Positions 60,701-64,000 of a stretch of DNA of 64,000 bases are shown here, piece by piece. The DNA comes from Phycisphaerales bacterium. Lineage in GTDB: Bacteria > Planctomycetota > Phycisphaerae > UBA1845. The notes below the pieces were generated by a model. It worked only from the letters and a program-made list of their open reading frames with translations, made no database searches and was not told where the DNA came from. Made by a program: the position numbers and the translations under genes. The stretch lies in assembly GCA_020852275.1 (NCBI GenBank), contig JADZBE010000007.1:310001-374000 (forward strand), given 5' to 3'. Numbering within the stretch: position 1 is the stretch's first letter; each line of letters opens with the position of its first letter.

Positions 60701-61363
60701 CCCGTCTATCGCGATCTGGCCGAGCGCTGCGAGCGCGAGGAGATTTTGCGCCCGCAGGCGATCTATGGTTTCTGGCCTTGTCAGGCCGAGGGCGATGAGC
60801 TTGTGGTATTCGACCCTGCGAGTTTCGACGCGGGCCGGCCCCGCCCGGCGCGGGCGCTGCGCGAGCTGGCTCGGTTCGACTTTCCGCGGCAGGGCAAGGC
60901 GCCGTACTGGTGCCTGGCGGATTTCTTCCGACCCGTGGAGAGCGGCGAGTTCGACGTGATCGCTTTTCATGTGGTGACCATGGGTCGGCACGTCAGCGAC
61001 GTGGCGCGGGAGTGGTTCGCGCAGGACCGCTACCAGGACTATCTGCATTTGCACGGACTGGGCGTGGAGGGGGCCGAGGCGCTGGCGGAGTTCATCCATA
61101 AGCAGATCCGCGCGGAATGGGGCATCGCCGGCGAGGACGCGCGCGACAAGCAGGAAATCTTCAAGCAGCGCTACCGGGGCTCGCGCTACTCCTTCGGCTA
61201 CCCCGCGTGCCCCAGACTCGAAGACCAGCTCAAGCTCTGGCCTTTGCTGGAGCCGGAGCGCATCGGCGTGACGCTGTCGGAGGAGTTTCAGTTGGAGCCG
61301 GAGCAGACGACGACGGCGCTGATCACGCATCACCGGCAGGCGAAATATTTCGCGGTGGCGTGA
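57770..61363 (+). CDS. metH: Cobalamin-dependent methionine synthase
   Basis: A 1197-aa enzyme moving a methyl group from methyltetrahydrofolate via methylcobalamin to homocysteine. Modules in order: homocysteine domain (about 1-315; zinc Cys in NCATG and GGCCGT), pterin domain (about 340-600; AIGERTNANGSKKF), cobalamin cap and domain (about 635-860; DVHDIGKN with Co-ligand His736), and the SAM-dependent activation domain (about 925-1195; WPCQAEGDE, RYSFGYPACPRLED). The longer frame start at 57740 adds 10 residues; both starts have purine-rich sites. Linkers near residue 620 and 860-920 contain the dispersed phrase GGGCTGAAGTCCGCGGCTCG or its inverse (59614, 60475), and the second linker is about 20-40 residues longer than usual. 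Confidence 0.96.
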   Translation: MESKLLSTLQQRVLVLDGAMGTSIHARDLTLADYDGHENCVDVVSLTRPDVLLDIHRSFLSVGCDAVMTNTFGASKLTLGEFGIAGQTFEMNQAAARIARRAADEFSKPAQPRFVVGSMGPGTRLITLGQTHWDEMLDSYTEQARGLLDGGVDALLVETCQDILEAKCGIVACMDAMRATGRAVPIFCTVTIETTGTMLLGTEIAAAVTMLNAYDSVAAIGLNCATGPQEMSEYVRYISRNTDKLLLVQPNAGLPQLVGGKPHYALTPAELARWLKEFVEADGVNLVGGCCGTTPQHLAAVVDAMGRRAPVPRTFVVEPSVSSLYQSVTLRQDNDILAIGERTNANGSKKFRELLAAGDLDGMVQMGREQVKHGSHCLDVCAAYVGRDETADMTALLRRFVTDVTVPLVIDSTETNVLEAALKLAGGKCIINSINLEDGEHRADGVCGLAKRYGAALIALTIDEEGMAKDAERKVAVARRIHDIAVNRHGVKASDLIFDPLTFTVCTGNEDDRKLALETLNGLRRIKAELPGVHTVLGVSNVSFGVAPPIRKVINSVMLHHAREHGLDAAILHAAGIEPLFKIPEDQRRVAEDLLFDRRREGYDPLTELLKMFEASRGLQSARSGESQRASESEKPKDIRDRLKRRIIDGDRVGLEDDLDEAMTTYRPLDIINEILLDGMKTVGDLFGAGQMQLPFVLQSAETMKASVKHLEPHMDRVDGEQKGTMVLATVRGDVHDIGKNLVDIILTNNGYKVVNLGIKQPVAAIIEAYEQHKADAIGMSGLLVKSTVVMRENLEVLNERGLSPHVILGGAALTRKYVEDDLRGVYAGAVAYAKDAFEGLRLMEEIVEGRFEGAAKRSTEFSGRGGLPSREVVIPCAGSRGGGLPRGADLRDAALAGSGEPARAEVRGSLPPISDISRVEPVPLAPFWGSRVLEHIPIKTVLAWINENMLFQVQWGYKKNRRSPEEFARYVNDVVRPVYRDLAERCEREEILRPQAIYGFWPCQAEGDELVVFDPASFDAGRPRPARALRELARFDFPRQGKAPYWCLADFFRPVESGEFDVIAFHVVTMGRHVSDVAREWFAQDRYQDYLHLHGLGVEGAEALAEFIHKQIRAEWGIAGEDARDKQEIFKQRYRGSRYSFGYPACPRLEDQLKLWPLLEPERIGVTLSEEFQLEPEQTTTALITHHRQAKYFAVA
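59614..59634. repeat. GAGCCGCGGACTTCAGTCCG phrase inside metH
   Basis: Inverse of the phrase at 60475 and 42804, with C to T changed at one site. It encodes SRGLQSA in the linker between the pterin and cap domains. Confidence 0.75.
60475..60499. repeat. GGGCTGAAGTCCGCGGCTCG phrase inside metH
   Basis: Identical over 25 bp to the copy in clpB at 42804, here encoding part of ARAEVRGS in the cobalamin-activation linker. It lies in the sense direction of metH, whereas the clpB copy is antisense to that gene. Confidence 0.85.
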
Positions 61364-61421
61364 CCCGTGGTATTGGCGGGCACAGGAACGTGCTATAGTG
61401 AGCAGGTGAAGCGCTACCTCC

Positions 61422-61712
61422 ATGCTGAACATCCGCAAGCAAATTGTGACCGATGAATCGAACCGCCCCGTGGCTGTGCAGATCGGCTACGAGGACTGGT
61501 GCCGGATCGAGGAATTGCTTGACAGCGGCGAAAGCTGCCAAGCGGAAGGCGGCGACGACTCCCGGTTAATCGGCTCGGTTCAGGGGGGTGAAGACGCGGT
61601 CCATTACCAGCGCCGCGTTCGCGATGTACTTCGCGGTACGCCGCCCAGCCCAGGAACCCAGCGAGGTCAGAACGATTCCCCTCCCCGGGGTGCCCTGCTA
61701 CAATTCGGATGA
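61422..61712 (+). pseudogene. Phd/YefM-like antitoxin remnant
   Basis: The first 33 residues (MLNIRKQIVTDESNRPVAVQIGYEDWCRIEELL) match the DNA-binding start of prevent-host-death antitoxins. After DSGESCQAEGGDD the frame loses family character and runs Arg/Gly-rich to the stop, which suggests a frameshifted or truncated 3' half. 96 aa in total. It lies 58 bp after metH and directly before a toxin-antitoxin pair. Confidence 0.55.
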
Positions 61713-61752
61713 GGCGGGCATCGGGGGAACTGCGGCGCGGCGGGTACAGCGG

Positions 61753-61998
61753 ATGCTATCAACCGGAGCGCATTCTATCATCGAGCAGGTCAAGGCGTTG
61801 CCGGGCGACCAGCAGTTGGAGGTTGCCGAGGCCATCGATCGCCTGACTTGGGCACGGCGTTGGCGTCTGATCTGCGAACGGATCGAGGCGGGATACGGCG
61901 CCGGCCACAACGCCGTGGATGACCAGATTGATGCGGAAGTCCGCGCCGTTCGCCAGGAGAAGCCCCTATCCACGCGATCCTCGATACGTCCGTCCTGA
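61753..61998 (+). CDS. Putative antitoxin of PIN toxin
   Basis: An 81-aa protein starting MLSTGAHSIIEQVKALPGDQQLEVAEAIDRLTW. The helical, Glu/Leu/Gln-rich opening (EQVKALPGDQQLEVAEAI) is typical of short antitoxins that precede PIN toxins. A longer frame from 61588 exists but its first 55 residues have no such character. The gene overlaps the toxin frame by about 31 nt. It probably neutralises the toxin by binding its active site. Confidence 0.55.
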   Translation: MLSTGAHSIIEQVKALPGDQQLEVAEAIDRLTWARRWRLICERIEAGYGAGHNAVDDQIDAEVRAVRQEKPLSTRSSIRPS

Positions 61999-62396
61999 TC
62001 AGCGCGCTGCTCGGCGGCTGGTGGCGCCGGATCGCGGAGGGCGTCGAGGGGGGCGCACTGTCGCTCGTCGCCTCGCCGGACCTGATCGACGAATTCACCG
62101 AGGTGGTCGCCCGACCATACTTCGAGCGGCTCATTCACGCCGACGATGCGATGGCCGTGGCGGACCTGCTTCGTCGAGCTGCACTTCACAAGCCGATTCA
62201 CGTGAAACTCGTCTGTCGAGACCCAAGCGATGACTATCTTCTTGCCTTGGCGGAGGTCTCCACGGCGGAGGTCCTGGTCACGCGAGACGAGGATCTGCTC
62301 GTGATCGGGAAATATGGTCGAACGGCCATGATTCACGTCGCGGAGTTCCTGGCGCGCATCGAGCGGGAATTGCAGCGAACCAAACCGTCACTGTGA
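61968..62396 (+). CDS. PIN-domain toxin (COG1569-like) with no standard start
   Basis: A PIN RNase domain of about 142 aa, with all four acidic residues in place: Asp in AILDTSVLISALL, Glu in LIDEFTEVV, Asp in CRDPSDDYLLALA, and Asp in VTRDEDLLVIG. The frame opens at 61932 and contains no ATG, GTG or TTG before the domain's first Asp. AGGAGA at 61955-61960 sits 7 nt before an ATC codon (61968), suggesting initiation at ATC or loss of the start by mutation. The next ATG (62103) lies too far inside. Toxin of a type II pair with the upstream gene; RNA target unknown. Confidence 0.62.
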   Translation: MHAILDTSVLISALLGGWWRRIAEGVEGGALSLVASPDLIDEFTEVVARPYFERLIHADDAMAVADLLRRAALHKPIHVKLVCRDPSDDYLLALAEVSTAEVLVTRDEDLLVIGKYGRTAMIHVAEFLARIERELQRTKPSL

Positions 62397-62583
62397 CGCC
62401 GGAGTCGCTCGATGAGTTGCCGAACCACGGGACACACTCCATGTTCGCAAGGGCGCGCCGGGTGCAGCCGAGTTTCTTGCATCCTCGTGTCCACGCTGGA
62501 AGCGAGCGCATCTCCTGATCCACTTTGCGGTTTCGATAACCCGCGATAGCGTACTGCGGCTCACGGGAGCTGGAGGTTACGCG

Positions 62584-64000
62584 ATGACTCGATGCGGGCG
62601 ACGGGTGGCGGGACGTAGGGTGGGCGCGGCGACGGCGGCATTGCTGGTGTTCACCGGGACGGCAGTGTTCAGTGCGGGCTGTCGGACGATTCCGCGGGCT
62701 ACGGAAGCGGCGTCGGCGGACGAGGCCGCAAACTCTTCGGCACCGCCTTCGCCCGCGTTATCAGCAACGTCCACTTCCCCATCCACACGATCGGCCGCGC
62801 CTGCGTTGCAAGTATCGGGTGAGATGGATGTAAGCCCGGCACGTCCGGCAGCGACCGGCGCTGCGGGCGGTTCCGCGGTGACTAACACCACCCCGGCCAA
62901 TGGCGCACCCGCAACTACTGCTGCGCCCGGGGCGACTGAACGCGATATGCAGGCGTCTGTTCGCGCGCTGACCGCCGATGATCTCAAAGGGTTGTCGTGG
63001 CGCAGCGTCGGTCCGGCGAACATGGGCGGGCGCGTCGCTGATATCGCGCTGGCGCCGGGAAACGCCAAGACTTTCTACGTCGGCTTCGGCACCAGCGGGC
63101 TGTTCAAGACGACCAACAACGGCACGACCTTCGCCCCGCTTTTCGACAAGGAGCCTACTGCCTCGATCGGATCCGTTGTCGTGTGCGACGCGCCGCCGGA
63201 TTGGCCCGGATGGAAGGACGAGCCGGAGGTCGGCCAGTCGAAGGGTCCGGACCAGGATGAAGACAAAGGCAAGGCCAAGATCGTCTGGGTCGGCACGGGC
63301 GAAGGCAACGGGCGCAACTCGTCCTCCTACGGCAACGGCGTCTATCGCTCGACCGACGGCGGAGCGACTTTCGTTCATTGCGGGCTGCCCGACTCGCATG
63401 ATATTCCGCGGCTGGCCGTCGATCCGCGCAACCCCGACGTCTGCTACGCGGCCGCGCTCGGGCACCTGTGGGGCCCGAACAAGGAGCGCGGGGTGTGCAA
63501 GACGACCGACGGCGGCAGGACATGGAAGCCCGCGCTGCAGACGGATGAGGACACCGGCGCGATCGACGTGCTGCTGGACCCGCAGAATCCCGACATCGTT
63601 TACGCGGCCATGTACATGCGCCGCCGCACGCCGTACAGCTACCGTAGCGGCGGGCCCAAAGGCGGGCTGTACCGCTCGCTCGATGGGGGCCTGTCGTGGA
63701 GCCGGCTGGGCGGCGGACTTCCGGGGCAGACCGGTCGCATCGGGCTGGACATCTACGCGAAAGACACGCGCATCCTCTACGCGATTGTCGAGTCCGACAT
63801 CGGCGGCTTCGGCGTCGAACCGTTCGACGATCGCAGCAAGGCCGGCGGGCTGTTCCGCACCGAGGACCGCGGGGAGACATGGACGCGCGTGCACGATCAC
63901 TCACCCCGCGCCTTCTACTTCTCGAAGGTCCGCATCGATCCCACGGATGATCAGCGCATCTACGTGCTCGGCTGGGGACTGAACATCTCCGACGACGGCG
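62584..64000 (+). CDS. Sortilin/BNR-type propeller protein (partial at window end)
   Basis: The 5' part of a large exported protein; 472 residues are seen and the frame is open at 64000. The N-terminus (Arg-rich then AALLVFTGTAVFSAGC) is a signal with a possible lipidation Cys33. A Ser/Ala/Thr/Pro-rich linker of about 90 residues follows, then a beta-propeller of VPS10/BNR type from about residue 135: SWRSVGPANMGGRVADIALAPGNAKTFYVGFGTSGLFKTTNNGTTFAPLF and further SxDGGxTW blades (STDGGATF, TTDGGRTW, SLDGGLSW, TEDRGETW). Such proteins are abundant and poorly understood in planctomycetes. ATG 62584 follows GGAGGTTACGCG. Confidence 0.8.
   Translation, partial: MTRCGRRVAGRRVGAATAALLVFTGTAVFSAGCRTIPRATEAASADEAANSSAPPSPALSATSTSPSTRSAAPALQVSGEMDVSPARPAATGAAGGSAVTNTTPANGAPATTAAPGATERDMQASVRALTADDLKGLSWRSVGPANMGGRVADIALAPGNAKTFYVGFGTSGLFKTTNNGTTFAPLFDKEPTASIGSVVVCDAPPDWPGWKDEPEVGQSKGPDQDEDKGKAKIVWVGTGEGNGRNSSSYGNGVYRSTDGGATFVHCGLPDSHDIPRLAVDPRNPDVCYAAALGHLWGPNKERGVCKTTDGGRTWKPALQTDEDTGAIDVLLDPQNPDIVYAAMYMRRRTPYSYRSGGPKGGLYRSLDGGLSWSRLGGGLPGQTGRIGLDIYAKDTRILYAIVESDIGGFGVEPFDDRSKAGGLFRTEDRGETWTRVHDHSPRAFYFSKVRIDPTDDQRIYVLGWGLNISDDG

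Noticed and set aside
57788-61438. 1216-aa open frame on the minus strand opposite metH
   Set aside because: It mirrors metH over its full length, has a composition set by the opposite codon bias of a GC-rich gene, and shows no family motif.
1-64000. tRNA, rRNA or insertion-sequence genes
   Set aside because: No cloverleaf with CCA-type end, no rRNA segment and no transposase motif were recognised on reading; a covariance search could still find a small RNA.

Overview
The window is GC-rich bacterial chromosomal DNA, densely coding on both strands, with no phage, plasmid, rRNA or tRNA signal. The mix of genes suggests a planctomycete-like bacterium, perhaps near the Phycisphaerae. The signs are twin small membrane proteins ending in a CxxCGYxL...CPECG zinc ribbon, a Tat-exported Gfo/Idh/MocA oxidoreductase, an exported PQQ-type propeller, many secreted proteases, a permease-free regulatory PTS, three consecutive SPFH proteins, and intergenic spacers full of short hairpin phrases. 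This placement is inference from gene content, not from a marker-gene tree.

Layout. 0.7-3.6 kb: secreted M36-like metalloprotease. 3.9-14.1 kb: hypothetical anchored protein, then hpf, EIIA(Ntr), HPr, enzyme I, a TIGR03936/DUF2344 protein, an RNase E/G, a saccharopine-dehydrogenase-like enzyme and a glycosyltransferase. 14.1-24.6 kb: FAD/Fe-S oxidase, cupredoxin, CoA-binding protein, surE, double-FHA protein, retropepsin-like lipoprotein, zinc-ribbon protein and subtilisin-like protease. 25-36 kb: VOC protein, mnmA, GT9 glycosyltransferase, secreted protein, chrA, PQQ propeller, rplM-rpsI and Gfo/Idh/MocA. 36-45 kb: HD protein, TPR protein, a VapC-like remnant, a second zinc-ribbon protein, P5C/aldehyde dehydrogenase, DUF4160-DUF2442 pair and clpB. 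45.5-56.7 kb: ABC-2 permease facing away from a co-directional run of three SPFH proteins, an ABC ATPase, an ABC permease and a TPR-like anchored protein. 56.9-64 kb: fliS, metH, toxin-antitoxin debris with a PIN toxin, and the start of a sortilin/BNR-type propeller lipoprotein.

Three things stand out. First, four unrelated secreted proteins (metalloprotease, subtilase, cupredoxin, and a protein of unknown function) end in the same Cys-rich domain of about 80 residues at the extreme C-terminus. This looks like a sorting or attachment domain that I do not recognise. Second, the spacers carry several families of short palindromic repeats: triloop hairpins with covarying stems, a composite element of about 130 bp, and fixed phrases. 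The same phrases also lie in frame inside clpB, metH and the aldehyde dehydrogenase gene. Third, the SPFH x3 / ABC exporter / TPR run looks like a dedicated membrane-organising module.

Functionally, the hpf-PTS-RNase block reads as a nutrient and translation-state regulatory set, and the rest is mixed housekeeping, export and surface functions. Starts were chosen from ribosome-binding sites, signal peptides and family N-termini; where they remain open this is stated.
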